Source of the DNA: JANXVR01 sp034667405
GTDB lineage: Bacteria; Actinomycetota; UBA4738; HRBIN12
Length of the DNA stretch: 64,000 nt
Assembly (NCBI GenBank): GCA_034667405.1
Contig: JAXDJX010000002.1
Location: 62,001 to 126,000, forward strand
Direction of reading: 5' to 3'
Shown: positions 39,564-48,879 of the stretch, piece by piece
How positions within the stretch are numbered: position 1 is the first letter of the stretch
Layout of the letters: each line of letters begins with the position of its first letter
Translations under genes and position numbers: made by a program
The notes under the pieces: model-generated
Database searches by the model: none
What the model saw: the letters and a program-made list of their open reading frames with translations, nothing else
What the model was told of the DNA's origin: nothing

Positions 39564-41267
39564 CTAGGGGCTCGGACTATCCGACGGCGAGGGACTCGGT
39601 TCTGGGTTCGTGTAGATAGTGACCGTACTCCCGGATGGGGCCGTGCCCGTAGGGCTCTGCGACGCGATCCAGTTCGATCCCGGTTTACACGACGGGTTGA
39701 AGGTTGCGGCCGCCCCGCCGTTCACCACCGTGAAGCCGGCGTGCTCCAACTGGTTCGTGCCGCTCCCCACCGAACGGCAGGTGACATCCGGCACGGGGAC
39801 GGTGGTCGGTGTGGGCGTCCCAGTCGAGACGACGACGTTCACCGGCGTCCCTCTCGGCGCCAGATTCTGCGCCTCAGGCGTCTGACTGATGATCTCCCCC
39901 GCGGGGATGGTGGCGCTCGCTTCCGTGCTCTGCGTCCCGAGCTTGAGATCCACGGCCTTCAGCGTTGTTTCGGCCTCGGTCACCGTCATCGTCGTGATAT
40001 CGGGAACCGGAACCTGTTGGATGGGCTTGGCGACGGTGAGCGTGATGGTCGCGTCGGTCGACGTGGGCTCTCGAGCCTTCGGATCCTGCGCGATGACGGT
40101 GCCCTCGGTGGCGTCGGACCCCTGGAGCTGGATCACTACCGGCTTCGTGAAGCCGGCGTCCTTGAGCACGGTCTCAGCCTCGGCCTGCGGGAGGCCGGTG
40201 ACCTTGGGCAGCGGTTTCACCTCGGCTGAGGGGCTCGGCTTGTCGCCCAGGAGGCTGTTCGCCAGGAGGACGCCGGCGCCGGCGATCACCGCGACGACCA
40301 ACAACCCGATCAGGATGCCGAGCCACACCTTCCGACTGCTGCCGGGCGGATCCACCACGGGGGGAAGGATCTGCGTCGAGCGTGGCCGGGAGATGACCTG
40401 CGTGGCGTCGCCGGCCAATGGCATCAGGGGTGTCGCTTCGACTTCCTCACCGTTGCGGGCGCGGATCAGATCCGCGCAGAAGGCCGCCGCATCCTGATAG
40501 CGGTTCGCGGGGTTCTTCGCGAGCGCGCGCATGACCACCGAGTCCAGTGCCGGGGGAACGTCGGCGTTGTGTGCCGACGGCGGCTCGGGCACCTCATTCA
40601 CCTGTTTGTACGCGACGGCCACGGAGGATTCGCCGACGAAGGGCGGGCGCCCCGCGAGCATCTCGTAGAGCACGGCTCCCAACGAGTAGAGGTCGCTGCG
40701 GGCATCGACCGCCAGACCCTTCGCTTGTTCGGGGGAGATGTAGGTGGCGGTGCCCATGACCACGCTGGTCTGCGGCGCGGTCTCGGGGCCACTGATCATC
40801 CGCGCGATGCCGAAGTCCATGACCTTTACCGAACCGTCGCGCGTCACCATGATGTTGCCGGGCTTGATATCGCGGTGGATGACGCCGTGGGCGTGCGCCG
40901 CCGTGAGTGCGTTGCACACCTCCTCGGCGACCTGGGTCGCATGCGCCGGGGAGAGATGTTTCCCGGCGCCTAGGAATTCGGCCAGGGTTCGGCCTTCGAT
41001 GAATTCCATCACGATGAACTGCGTGTCGCCGTCGGTTCCCGAGTCGTAGGTGGCCACGATGTTCGGGTGGCTGAGGCGCGCGGCGGCCTGCGCCTCTCGG
41101 CGGAAGCGTTCGACGAAGCTCTTATCGCGGGCGTAGGGCGCGTTCAGCGTCTTGATGGCGACCGTGCGGGTGAGGGTCGTGTCGAACCCGCGGAAGACCT
41201 CGGCCATACCGCCGGCGCCGATGCGTGCTTCCAGGCGGTAGCGCCCACCGAGTACGGATTCGCTCAT
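39564..41267 (-). CDS. pknB: PASTA-domain Ser/Thr protein kinase
   Basis: The 567-residue membrane kinase has an N-terminal Hanks-type domain: GAGGMAEVF glycine loop, Lys39 in VAIK, Glu58, HRDIKPGN with Asp133, DFGIAR with Asp151 and SPEQ. A proline-rich linker leads to one membrane helix (about 310-332) and three extracellular PASTA repeats, each with the 'vP.v.g.....a...L...g' pattern, before a Pro/Ser tail. It senses peptidoglycan fragments or lipid II and phosphorylates division and cell-wall proteins; FhaA, FhaB and PstP from the same operon are known partners in mycobacteria. The ATG overlaps the pbpA stop by 4 bases. Confidence 0.95.
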   Translation of the reverse strand: MSESVLGGRYRLEARIGAGGMAEVFRGFDTTLTRTVAIKTLNAPYARDKSFVERFRREAQAAARLSHPNIVATYDSGTDGDTQFIVMEFIEGRTLAEFLGAGKHLSPAHATQVAEEVCNALTAAHAHGVIHRDIKPGNIMVTRDGSVKVMDFGIARMISGPETAPQTSVVMGTATYISPEQAKGLAVDARSDLYSLGAVLYEMLAGRPPFVGESSVAVAYKQVNEVPEPPSAHNADVPPALDSVVMRALAKNPANRYQDAAAFCADLIRARNGEEVEATPLMPLAGDATQVISRPRSTQILPPVVDPPGSSRKVWLGILIGLLVVAVIAGAGVLLANSLLGDKPSPSAEVKPLPKVTGLPQAEAETVLKDAGFTKPVVIQLQGSDATEGTVIAQDPKAREPTSTDATITLTVAKPIQQVPVPDITTMTVTEAETTLKAVDLKLGTQSTEASATIPAGEIISQTPEAQNLAPRGTPVNVVVSTGTPTPTTVPVPDVTCRSVGSGTNQLEHAGFTVVNGGAAATFNPSCKPGSNWIASQSPTGTAPSGSTVTIYTNPEPSPSPSDSPSP

Positions 41268-42817
41268 GCCCCTCCTCTCAACCACGCCTCGATGATCTGC
41301 TTGGCGATGGGAGCCGCCACGTGACCACCGGTGGCCTCGCTGCCCATATTCCCGCCGTTCAGCACGATAACCGCGACCGCGATGCTTCGGCCGTTGGCGG
41401 AGGCGAATCCCGTGAACCAGGCGTGGGGCGGTTGCGCCGGCGCTCCGGGAGCGGTGTGATCTGCGGTTCCGGTCTTGCCGGCAACCTGGATCCCCGGGAT
41501 CTGTGCGTAGGTCCCGGTCCCACTGTTGACCACGTTCTGCATCATGGCGGTGAGATCGCCGGCCACCTGGGGGGTGACCGCCTGACCGTAAGAGGTCGTC
41601 GGGAAGCGTTGCACCACACGGCCCGCGCTATCCCTGATCTCGGTGACCAGGCGCGGCCGCATCAACAGGCCGCCGTTCGCCACGGCGCCCGAGACCAGCG
41701 CCATCTGCAAGGGGTTGGCCAGGTCGTTCTCCTGGCCGATGGCGCTGATCGCGACGGCTGCCTCCCTGGTCGAGAAGTAGGAGGCCGAGGGGAAGCGCCC
41801 GGCCACCGACGTCACCCCGAAGGGCGGCTCGGAGAACGGGATGGGGTTCTCCGCGCACGTGGTCTGCGTCGGCGGATCGATCGGGCAGAATCCGAACGCC
41901 TGCGCCTGTGCGGCGAGTTTGTCGGCACCGACCTTCAGCCCGATCTCTCCGAACACCACGTTGCACGACTCGGTGAACGCCTCGAGCATGGTCACCTGCG
42001 ACGCCCCGCCGTTGCAGAACTCGCCCCCGAAATTCTGGATGGTGGCGGAGCTTCCGGGAAGCGCGAGGGAGTGGGGGCTCGGCCACACGCTCTGTTGTTC
42101 GTAGCCCGCGCTCAGTGCCGCTGCCGCGGTGATGATCTTGAAGGTCGAACCGGGTGGGAAGAGGTTGGCGTTCGCTGTCGGCAGGAGCGGCTGTGCGTTC
42201 GGATCTTGCACCTGCGTGAGGGCGTTCCACGCCTTCGTCTGCGTGTCGGAACTTGGGTCGGAGAGGCCGCTTGGATCGTAGGACGGGTTGGAGTACATCG
42301 TCAGGATATCTCCTGTGGTGGGATCGATCGCCACCACCGCGCCCTGTTGGTTGCCGAGCGCCTGCTGCGCCAAACGTTGCAGCGAGGGTTGAAGCGTGGT
42401 GATGACGGTCCCGCCCTTGCGCGGGCGGCCCAACACCAAGTCGGACAGCGTGGAGCCGGCGAGCGACGCGTCGCTTCCGGAGAGCCACGGGTTCATCGAG
42501 TGCTCGAGTTCACTGGAGCCGTAGTTGCGGGAGTAGTAGCCCGTGATCTGACCGAACAGTTCGCCCTGGGGATAGAGGCGTTGGTACTTGAAGATGGACG
42601 AGTGTTTCGTTCGCTGGCTCACCGCGATCGCCGTGCCGTCCGCGGCGAGGATCGGTCCGCGCTGGATCTGATACTCGGCGATGTACTGCCGCGTGGCGTT
42701 CGCCGGGTTCTGACTGATCGAACTCGCGGCGAACACCTGAACGTAGGCGATCTGCCCGAACAACATCGTGAACAGCACCAGCAGTCCGATGCCCAGGCGA
42801 CGGATGCGGCCGTTCAC
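41264..42817 (-). CDS. pbpA: Class B penicillin-binding protein (PbpA/FtsI type transpeptidase)
   Basis: The 517-residue protein has a short cytoplasmic tail, one membrane helix (about 9-29), a pedestal region and a transpeptidase domain with SxxK at Ser224-Lys227 (PGSTFK), SxN at 284-286 (SCN) and KTGT at 448-451. It cross-links peptidoglycan, partnered with the SEDS glycosyltransferase encoded by the gene before it. The GTG at 42817 overlaps the stop of that gene by 4 bases; longer upstream frames overlap it heavily and are rejected. Confidence 0.94.
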   Translation of the reverse strand: MNGRIRRLGIGLLVLFTMLFGQIAYVQVFAASSISQNPANATRQYIAEYQIQRGPILAADGTAIAVSQRTKHSSIFKYQRLYPQGELFGQITGYYSRNYGSSELEHSMNPWLSGSDASLAGSTLSDLVLGRPRKGGTVITTLQPSLQRLAQQALGNQQGAVVAIDPTTGDILTMYSNPSYDPSGLSDPSSDTQTKAWNALTQVQDPNAQPLLPTANANLFPPGSTFKIITAAAALSAGYEQQSVWPSPHSLALPGSSATIQNFGGEFCNGGASQVTMLEAFTESCNVVFGEIGLKVGADKLAAQAQAFGFCPIDPPTQTTCAENPIPFSEPPFGVTSVAGRFPSASYFSTREAAVAISAIGQENDLANPLQMALVSGAVANGGLLMRPRLVTEIRDSAGRVVQRFPTTSYGQAVTPQVAGDLTAMMQNVVNSGTGTYAQIPGIQVAGKTGTADHTAPGAPAQPPHAWFTGFASANGRSIAVAVIVLNGGNMGSEATGGHVAAPIAKQIIEAWLRGGA

Positions 42818-44208
42818 GCGATCTCCTCGGCCGAAGCCTGCTGCTGCTTCTTCGAGATCCACAGCGGTTCGCGCGGTTTCTTCGGCTCGCGCGTCTCGTG
42901 CGGTTCCCTTGACCACGGACCCGCCGACACCCGAACCAAGAGCGCCAGGATCACGAAGTTCGCCACCAGGCTTGATCCGCCGTAGCTCACGAACGGCAAG
43001 GTGATGCCGGTGAGCGGGATCAATCGCGTGACCCCCCCGACGATCACGAACGTCTGCAGCGCAACCATCGTGGTAAGTCCGGTCGCCAGGAGCTTGCCGA
43101 AGGGGTCGGTTCGTTCGATGGCGACGCGCAGACCGCGGCCGATGATCGCGAGGTACATCAGCAACAGCATCGCGCAGCCGATGAACCCCAGTTCCTCGCC
43201 GAACGCGGCGAAGATGAAGTCGGTCCACGAGTAGGGGATGAGGTAGGGGGCACCCTGACCCAGGCCGGTTCCCACCAGTCCGCCGCTCGCCATCGCGAAC
43301 CACCCTTGTGCGAGCTGTCCGTACCCGATGTCCTGCACATGCTTCGGATCCAGGGCGTGTAGCCAGAACGCCACGCGATCCTGCACGTGCGAGAACAGGA
43401 TGTAGCCCACGGCCGCGCCGATCGCGAACAGCACCAATCCCAGCAACAGGTAGCCGGGCCGCCCCGTGGCCACCCACAGCATCACGACGAACACACCGAA
43501 GAAGAGCAGGGAGGCACCAAGGTCCTTCTCAAGGAAGAGGACGGCGAGCGAGGTGCCCCATGCCAGGATCACCGGCCCCAGGTCCTTCACCCGGGGCAGC
43601 CCGAACCGCCCGACGCCCGAGGACAACAACTCGCGTTTGGCCGAGAGGTAGGACGCCAGGAAGATGACGATGAGCACCTTCCCGAACTCGGCCGGCTGGA
43701 AGCTGAGCGGCCCCGCGTGCACCCAGAGCCGCGCGCCGTTGATCTGCAAGCCCACACCCGGAACCACGGGAAGCAGGAGGAGCACGATCCCCGCCAGGCC
43801 GAGCGTGTACGTCAACGCGTCGAGTTGCCGGTCGTCGCGGATGATCAGCAACGTCACCACGAACGCCAGCAACCCGATCATCAGCCACGTGAACTGCGAC
43901 TGTGCGATGTGCGTGAGCGGAGGGTTCGGCGCCTGGATCCGTGCGATCATCGCGAACCCGAGTCCCGAGAGCAGTGCGGCGACCGGAAGCAGGACGGGAT
44001 CGGCCCGGCGGGCGGTCTTGCGCACCACCAACCATGCGACGAAGAACCCGGCGACCATGACGCCGCCGTAGACGCCGAGCCCCGTCGGGATCCTGCCTCG
44101 CTTGGCCAGCCCGACCGTGGTGTAGGCGAGCAGCGCGGCGGCCAATGCGAACAGCAGGAGCGCCAATCCCGTCTTGCCCCTGGGCCGGGCGGGGGCCGCG
44201 ACGCTCAC
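42814..44208 (-). CDS. ftsW: SEDS-family peptidoglycan glycosyltransferase (FtsW/RodA)
   Basis: The 464-residue protein has about ten to twelve membrane helices and the SEDS marks: INGARLWVHAGPLSFQPAEF with the conserved GARRW-like motif, FLEKDLGASLLFFGVF with the catalytic-site Asp, and the C-terminal TGITLPFVSYGGSS. It polymerises glycan strands from lipid II. In the orthologous mycobacterial operon this position is occupied by rodA (Rv0017c), so elongation rather than septation may be its role; sequence alone does not decide. Start and stop overlap neighbours by 4 bases. Confidence 0.94.
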   Translation of the reverse strand: MSVAAPARPRGKTGLALLLFALAAALLAYTTVGLAKRGRIPTGLGVYGGVMVAGFFVAWLVVRKTARRADPVLLPVAALLSGLGFAMIARIQAPNPPLTHIAQSQFTWLMIGLLAFVVTLLIIRDDRQLDALTYTLGLAGIVLLLLPVVPGVGLQINGARLWVHAGPLSFQPAEFGKVLIVIFLASYLSAKRELLSSGVGRFGLPRVKDLGPVILAWGTSLAVLFLEKDLGASLLFFGVFVVMLWVATGRPGYLLLGLVLFAIGAAVGYILFSHVQDRVAFWLHALDPKHVQDIGYGQLAQGWFAMASGGLVGTGLGQGAPYLIPYSWTDFIFAAFGEELGFIGCAMLLLMYLAIIGRGLRVAIERTDPFGKLLATGLTTMVALQTFVIVGGVTRLIPLTGITLPFVSYGGSSLVANFVILALLVRVSAGPWSREPHETREPKKPREPLWISKKQQQASAEEIA

Positions 44209-45377
44209 GAGGCCGCTCCCGCGGAGGGTGAGGGTGAGTCCGTGGGTCCGGGTCCGCCCTTGACCGATCGTTGCGTCAGCACGTACGTCCGCATCTCCGT
44301 GACGATGGACTCGGCATCGGTTCGGGAGTTCGCCGTGATGCCGTTCGGCAACTCCTTATAGATGTCGAACGAAGCCACGTCGGCGCCGGAGAGGTCCTTG
44401 TATTCGGTCTGCAGCGTCGAGAGGTGTAGGCCGAGTGGCGAGCCCGGTACCCCTTGGAAGACCGCGACGTAGCCGGAGTCGGAGACCCCCACGTACCACT
44501 GCGAGTGGACGTACGTGCGCACGCCGATCAGCGCAAGCACCAGCACCGCAACCGATATGAGCAGGGCGATCCCGGCCTTCTTGAGGGACCGGGGCGAGGG
44601 AGGGGCGCCGGTGCGCACTCCCGGCGGTGTCCGCGATGCCGTCGCCGTTGCGGTTCCTACGGGTCCGGCAGGATCCTCTCTCTCCCGAACATCAAGCACC
44701 ACCGCGGTGATGTTGTCGATGCCGCCCGCGCGGTTGGCCGCCCGGATCAGCCGATCCGCCGCTTGTTGCGCGTCGTCGGTACTCTCGAGGATCGCTTGGA
44801 TCTGATCCTCGGTGACCATGCCGGTCAGGCCGTCGCTGCACAACAGGATCCGGTCGCCCTCCAGGAGCGCGACGGACTGCTCGTCCACGGGAACCTCGGG
44901 CTCGGTGCCGATAGAGCGGGTGACCACGTTGCGGTGCGGGTGCACCTCGGCCTCGGCGCGAGTGATCTCGCCCGCCTTCACCATCCGGTTCACAAGGGTG
45001 TGGTCGTCGGTGAGTTGCCGAAGCGATCCTGCCCGCAGGAGGTACGCGCGGGAGTCGCCGACGTGCGCCAGGTGGAGTCCCTCGCCGTCGACCAGCGCCG
45101 CGGTCAACGTGGTCCCCATCCCGGCCACGCTCCGATCCTTCGAGGAGCGTTCGAACACCGCGCGGTTGGCCTCGCGAACCTGATCGGCCAGCGTTCCCTC
45201 ACCGCGCTGGTGCATCGCCTCGACGGTGTCGAGGGCAAGGTGCGACGCAACCTCGCCGCCGCGGTGCCCTCCCATCCCGTCGGCCACCGCGAACAGCGGG
45301 GATTCCACCAGGTAGCAGTCCTCGTTGCCCTGACGAACGCGGCCGATGTCTGTCGCGAACCCGGCCAGCACCTTCAT
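44205..45377 (-). CDS. pstP: PP2C-type Ser/Thr protein phosphatase
   Basis: The 390-residue membrane phosphatase reverses PknB signalling. The PP2C domain shows the metal motifs RQGNEDCY, FAVADGMGGH, HVGDSRAYL, LLCSDGLTGMV and GGIDNITAVVLDV. A linker, one membrane helix (about 258-282) and an extracellular domain of about 90 residues follow, as in mycobacterial PstP. Its ATG overlaps the fhaB stop by 4 bases. Confidence 0.95.
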   Translation of the reverse strand: MKVLAGFATDIGRVRQGNEDCYLVESPLFAVADGMGGHRGGEVASHLALDTVEAMHQRGEGTLADQVREANRAVFERSSKDRSVAGMGTTLTAALVDGEGLHLAHVGDSRAYLLRAGSLRQLTDDHTLVNRMVKAGEITRAEAEVHPHRNVVTRSIGTEPEVPVDEQSVALLEGDRILLCSDGLTGMVTEDQIQAILESTDDAQQAADRLIRAANRAGGIDNITAVVLDVREREDPAGPVGTATATASRTPPGVRTGAPPSPRSLKKAGIALLISVAVLVLALIGVRTYVHSQWYVGVSDSGYVAVFQGVPGSPLGLHLSTLQTEYKDLSGADVASFDIYKELPNGITANSRTDAESIVTEMRTYVLTQRSVKGGPGPTDSPSPSAGAAS

Positions 45378-45847
45378 CGCCGAAGCTCCAACACCGTGGT
45401 GCCGATCCGGATGGAATCGCCCGGTTGCACCATCGCGGGCGCGGCGAGTTTCTGATCGTTCACGAACGTCCCGTTGGTCGAACCCAGGTCCTCGACGTAC
45501 CACGCACCGTTCTTGCCGAACAACCGGGCGTGCTGCTGCGAGGCATACGTGTCCTCGATCTTCAGTTCGCACTCCGGCGCGCGGCCGATGGTCATGCTCG
45601 CGGACACTTTGACCGCCCGCGGCTTACCGCCCTGCGGCGGATGGACCATGACCATCGAGGGTCCGGCCGGTGTCGCGGGAATCTGTTTGCGTCCATGCCG
45701 GTCGGCGCCCGAGGCCGCGACGTTCGCCTCAACGGTCAGGCCTCGAACCACCCATCGCATCGACCGCCAGATGAACAACACCAGCAACGCGAACAGCCCG
45801 TACTTCAACGCCGAGAGTGCGAACGGGGTGACGCCGGCCGCGATCAC
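45374..45847 (-). CDS. fhaB: FHA-domain membrane protein FhaB
   Basis: The 157-residue protein has an N-terminal membrane helix (about 10-28) and a C-terminal forkhead-associated domain that binds phosphothreonine: MTIGRAPECELKIEDTYASQQHARL and LGSTNGTFVN carry the phosphate-contacting Arg, Ser, His and Asn. It probably links PknB phosphorylation to the cell-wall machinery. It starts directly next to the fhaA stop. Confidence 0.92.
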   Translation of the reverse strand: MIAAGVTPFALSALKYGLFALLVLFIWRSMRWVVRGLTVEANVAASGADRHGRKQIPATPAGPSMVMVHPPQGGKPRAVKVSASMTIGRAPECELKIEDTYASQQHARLFGKNGAWYVEDLGSTNGTFVNDQKLAAPAMVQPGDSIRIGTTVLELRR

Positions 45848-46543
45848 CTACGCCCTCCGGAACTCGATCAGCGTGGTGCCGATGGTGATCTTGTCGCCGT
45901 CGTGGAGCTCGCGCGACTGCACGGTCTCACCATTCAGCTTCGTGCCGTTGGTCGAACCCAGGTCGGTCAGCGTGTAGACGCCGCCCTTGCGTTTGAGCTG
46001 GGCGTGGCGACGCGAGGCTCCCTTGTCGTCGATGACCACGTCACAGTCGGGGAGGCGACCGATCGTTACGGCGTCGCGCCGGACCGGAAGGTTGCGAACT
46101 TCGCCGTCCTCGTGGATGACCAGCTGCGCCCCGGCCGCGTCCGCATCGGCCTCGGCGGCGGCCGGTTCCTCGGCGCCCTCCACCAAGGCTCCGACACACG
46201 TGAGATCCCCCCGCTTGTACGAGGGATCCACGAAGAACTCCACCTGGGGCGGCCCCATCAGGTCCCAGCCCCGTTCGGCGGCGTTGTCTACCACCACCTG
46301 CCGCAGTTCCTTCGCGAGCGCGGCCTCGGCTTGTTCGAAGCGAGCGCCATCTTCTTCGGACAGGAAGAATTCGAAACGGTTCGGGGCCCAGATCTCGCTG
46401 ACGCCGACGCTCTTGCCGGCCTCCATCTCTTTGAGGAGGCGTTTCGCGAGTTCGACGGGCTGAAGCCCGGAACGGAACGTCTTGGAAAAGAGGCCCTCTA
46501 CCAGGCCCCCTAAGCGGCGTTCGAATTCACGAAGGATGGTCAC
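45848..46543 (-). CDS. fhaA: FHA-domain protein FhaA with DUF3662 N-terminus
   Basis: The 231-residue protein has an N-terminal DUF3662 region (LREFERRLGGLVEGLFSKTF to about residue 120), a short Ala/Glu linker and a C-terminal FHA domain (VTIGRLPDCDVVIDDKGASRRHAQL, LGSTNGTKLNG). FhaA is a PknB partner controlling peptidoglycan synthesis and, in mycobacteria, MviN. Here the linker is short compared with mycobacterial FhaA. It is the first gene of the operon; the GTG start has no clear ribosome site. A minus-strand TAGGAT at 46592-46597 could be the -10. Confidence 0.93.
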   Translation of the reverse strand: MTILREFERRLGGLVEGLFSKTFRSGLQPVELAKRLLKEMEAGKSVGVSEIWAPNRFEFFLSEEDGARFEQAEAALAKELRQVVVDNAAERGWDLMGPPQVEFFVDPSYKRGDLTCVGALVEGAEEPAAAEADADAAGAQLVIHEDGEVRNLPVRRDAVTIGRLPDCDVVIDDKGASRRHAQLKRKGGVYTLTDLGSTNGTKLNGETVQSRELHDGDKITIGTTLIEFRRA

Positions 46544-46892
46544 GGCGTGCGGTTACGAGGGCGCCGGTCGGGTGCGCCCACCCATCGCCGTATCCTACTC
46601 CGCGACTTGTTGCGGATCCGTTGCGGTGGTCGACACCTGCGTGCGGTCGCCGACGTGCTCGCCACCGCGTGGCGTCTCCCAGAGTGGGCTCGCGAAACCG
46701 TAGCGTTCCTCCGCCGGCATCCGCTTCCAGCGCATCTCCCAGTAGGTGCGCCGCGCGAACACCAGGATCAGGACCGCGGTACACGTTCACAGCGCCGCGA
46801 ACCCTGCCGTCACCAAGCGACAGCGGCCAGATGGTGGGTTCGCACGTCACCCCGTGAGGGCACAGAGCACTGTTACCATTCGAACTCCACTC
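46544..46892. promoter_or_regulatory. Intergenic promoter region between fhaA and tRNA-Leu
   Basis: This 349-base gap has no convincing gene. It should hold the promoter of the pknB operon (candidate -10 TAGGAT on the minus strand, 46592-46597) and that of the tRNA gene (candidate -10 TACCAT at 46874-46879, 13 bases before the tRNA). No operator or long repeat was seen. Confidence 0.4.
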
Positions 46893-46979
<87 letters not shown>

Positions 46980-46995
46980 CCTCTGACATAACCCT

Positions 46996-47017
46996 GACGG
47001 AGTCTGACTGCTCCGTC
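46996..47017. terminator. Hairpin between tRNA-Leu and the beta-helix gene
   Basis: GACGGAG (46996-47002) pairs perfectly with CTCCGTC (47011-47017) across an 8-base loop, just after the tRNA and immediately before the stop of the convergent gene. Lacking a T-run, it may work as a weak bidirectional terminator. Confidence 0.4.
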
Positions 47018-48103
47018 TCAGCAGCTGACGACGGTTGGGGCCGGAGGATCGTCGGGATCGTTGGGACTGATCTCACCGGCCCATGTGGTACAGGCCCTGA
47101 CGTTCCCATCGTCACCGAAGACCCCGCCGCCGGCGACGCCCGCCTTGTTACTCCGTACCGACGCGATGCCATCCAACGTGAGGCCGCCGTGAGAGGTGTC
47201 GATGCCACCACCGTCTCTCCGAGCCGTGTTCCGGCTTACCACGGCCTGGCCGTTCATCTTCAATACTCCCGCGTTGAGGATCCCCCCGCCGCTAACGTCC
47301 GAATGGTTCCCGCTCACCGATGCGGAGTCGTTGAGGGTCACGTGACCGAAAGCGAAGATACCCCCGCCAAGACCACCCGCTCTGTTGCCACTCACCGTTG
47401 AGGTGTCGTTCAGTCGGAGGGCGCCGGCGCCCATGGCGATCCCGCCTCCCGAAGCGCGGGCAGTGTTGTTCCGCACCGATGAAGCGTCGTTCAAGATGAC
47501 GGCGTTGCGGCCGTTGTAGATCCCGCCCCCATAGTGGTCCGAGTGGTTTCCGATCACCACGGTGGAGCCCTCCAACGTGAGGTGACCGCCGTTGAGGATC
47601 CCGCCGCCGTAGGAGTTCGAGATGTTCCCGGCCACGGTGGCGTTGGAGAGCGAAAGAGTCCCGCGGTTCTCGATCCCGCCAGGCGCCGCGTTGTCCCCGG
47701 GCCATGTATGGCCATGCGTCACCCGGAGGCGCACGAGCGATACCTCTGAGGAGAGGGGGCCGATCCTGAGGACTGTGCCGTCGTCACCACCACTCAGCGT
47801 GGGGATCGGATGTGCGGCGGTTGGTTTCCCGAGCAGGATCAGGTCTTTCACGATGCTGAAGTTCCCGGTGCACAGACCGCGGATCCGAAGGCTCGTCCCG
47901 GGGGTGGCGGCGTCTATCGCACGCTGCAGGTTCGCTCCCGCGCCGGCGGAGGTGTGACCGTTGCGGAGGTTCGTCACTTGGCACGGCGGCGTGGTCGCGC
48001 TCGCCTCCGGTTGAGAGACAACGGACGTCCCCGCGGCAAGGATGATGGCGGCAACGATCCACCAACGTCTGCGCTCGCTCACTCTGGGATCCACTCCATA
48101 CAT
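47018..48103 (-). CDS. Secreted right-handed parallel beta-helix (pectate-lyase-like) protein
   Basis: The 361-residue protein has a signal peptide (hydrophobic about residues 14-32, cleavage near ASA) and then a beta-helix made of rungs of about 24 residues with the repeated pattern 'SGGGI.N.G.l.L...s.vsgN.a'. These resemble the Pmp-like or pectate-lyase-fold repeats of surface proteins; no catalytic motif is evident, so adhesion or structure is likelier than lyase activity. The start is uncertain: the ATG at 48103 lacks a ribosome site, and GTG codons at 48094 or 48082 are alternatives. Confidence 0.75.
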   Translation of the reverse strand: MYGVDPRVSERRRWWIVAAIILAAGTSVVSQPEASATTPPCQVTNLRNGHTSAGAGANLQRAIDAATPGTSLRIRGLCTGNFSIVKDLILLGKPTAAHPIPTLSGGDDGTVLRIGPLSSEVSLVRLRVTHGHTWPGDNAAPGGIENRGTLSLSNATVAGNISNSYGGGILNGGHLTLEGSTVVIGNHSDHYGGGIYNGRNAVILNDASSVRNNTARASGGGIAMGAGALRLNDTSTVSGNRAGGLGGGIFAFGHVTLNDSASVSGNHSDVSGGGILNAGVLKMNGQAVVSRNTARRDGGGIDTSHGGLTLDGIASVRSNKAGVAGGGVFGDDGNVRACTTWAGEISPNDPDDPPAPTVVSC

Positions 48104-48258
48104 GACGACGATGTCTTCGGCCTCGGTCGAGTCTGTTCCACGAACTAGATGGGGTCAATCGTTGGGGCTGTCTTGATGGCTGGCAGCGTCGTCGACAGGT
48201 CGCGGAGTTCTGTAAGGATGCGACGGGCCACCTGTCTGCCCCCGGTTAGAAATGGGGA

Positions 48259-48879
48259 ATGGAGACGGTAGTGACAACGGAATTGAGTGAATACACCGCC
48301 CAAGAGCAGGCAGTGAGCGAACTCTTCCACCTGGAGCTTCCATCTGCGCTGGCGAAGGCGAAGTCGATCTCGCCGTACGCGGAGGCAGAGGTACATTTCG
48401 CCACGCAGCGATTCAGAACAGCGATCAAGCGGACGATCGACGCCAACGAAGCAGATCCGGAATCCCCACTCGTGCGCATGATGGTTGCTTTCTGCCTCGG
48501 CCAACCCGACATCCCGGAAAGGAGCCCCGAAACGAGGTTACGGTCCATCGTTCACGAGTGGCCGAGCCTGCGAAGGCCGAAGCTGTATCTGGCCATGATC
48601 CTTTCGACGATCCCGATTCAACGCGGGGCGGCGTTGGACCTGTACAGGGAGCACCTGCGGCAGGAGCCAGGCGATCTCCAAGCGCTGCTGGGAGTTTCCG
48701 CAACGTTGTTGATGCTCGGAGATCGCGAGCAGGCGGCTGCGGCTGCGATGGAGCTCTGGGAGGCGGCCCCCACCTGGCGTTGGGCGTGTGCGGCCCTCAG
48801 ATTGCTGCTGAAGCTCGCCGCTACCGACTTTCAGCCGCAGCCTGGCGACGATTCAGCCAGGGGAAAGGCTTGGCGATGA
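48259..48879 (+). CDS. TPR-like helical repeat protein of unknown function
   Basis: The 206-residue protein is all-helical, with TPR-like units in the second half: IQRGAALDLYREHLRQEPGD followed by LQALLGVSATLLMLGDREQA and a third helix pair. I do not recognise the family; it may bind a partner protein. No ribosome site precedes the ATG. The stop overlaps the start of the next small gene (ATGA). The gene and its follower sit among lineage-specific proteins and may be recent additions. Confidence 0.55.
   Translation: METVVTTELSEYTAQEQAVSELFHLELPSALAKAKSISPYAEAEVHFATQRFRTAIKRTIDANEADPESPLVRMMVAFCLGQPDIPERSPETRLRSIVHEWPSLRRPKLYLAMILSTIPIQRGAALDLYREHLRQEPGDLQALLGVSATLLMLGDREQAAAAAMELWEAAPTWRWACAALRLLLKLAATDFQPQPGDDSARGKAWR

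Noticed and set aside
41225..42985. A 586-codon plus-strand frame opposite pbpA
   Set aside because: It lies antisense to a gene with complete SxxK, SxN and KTGT motifs and has no features of its own.
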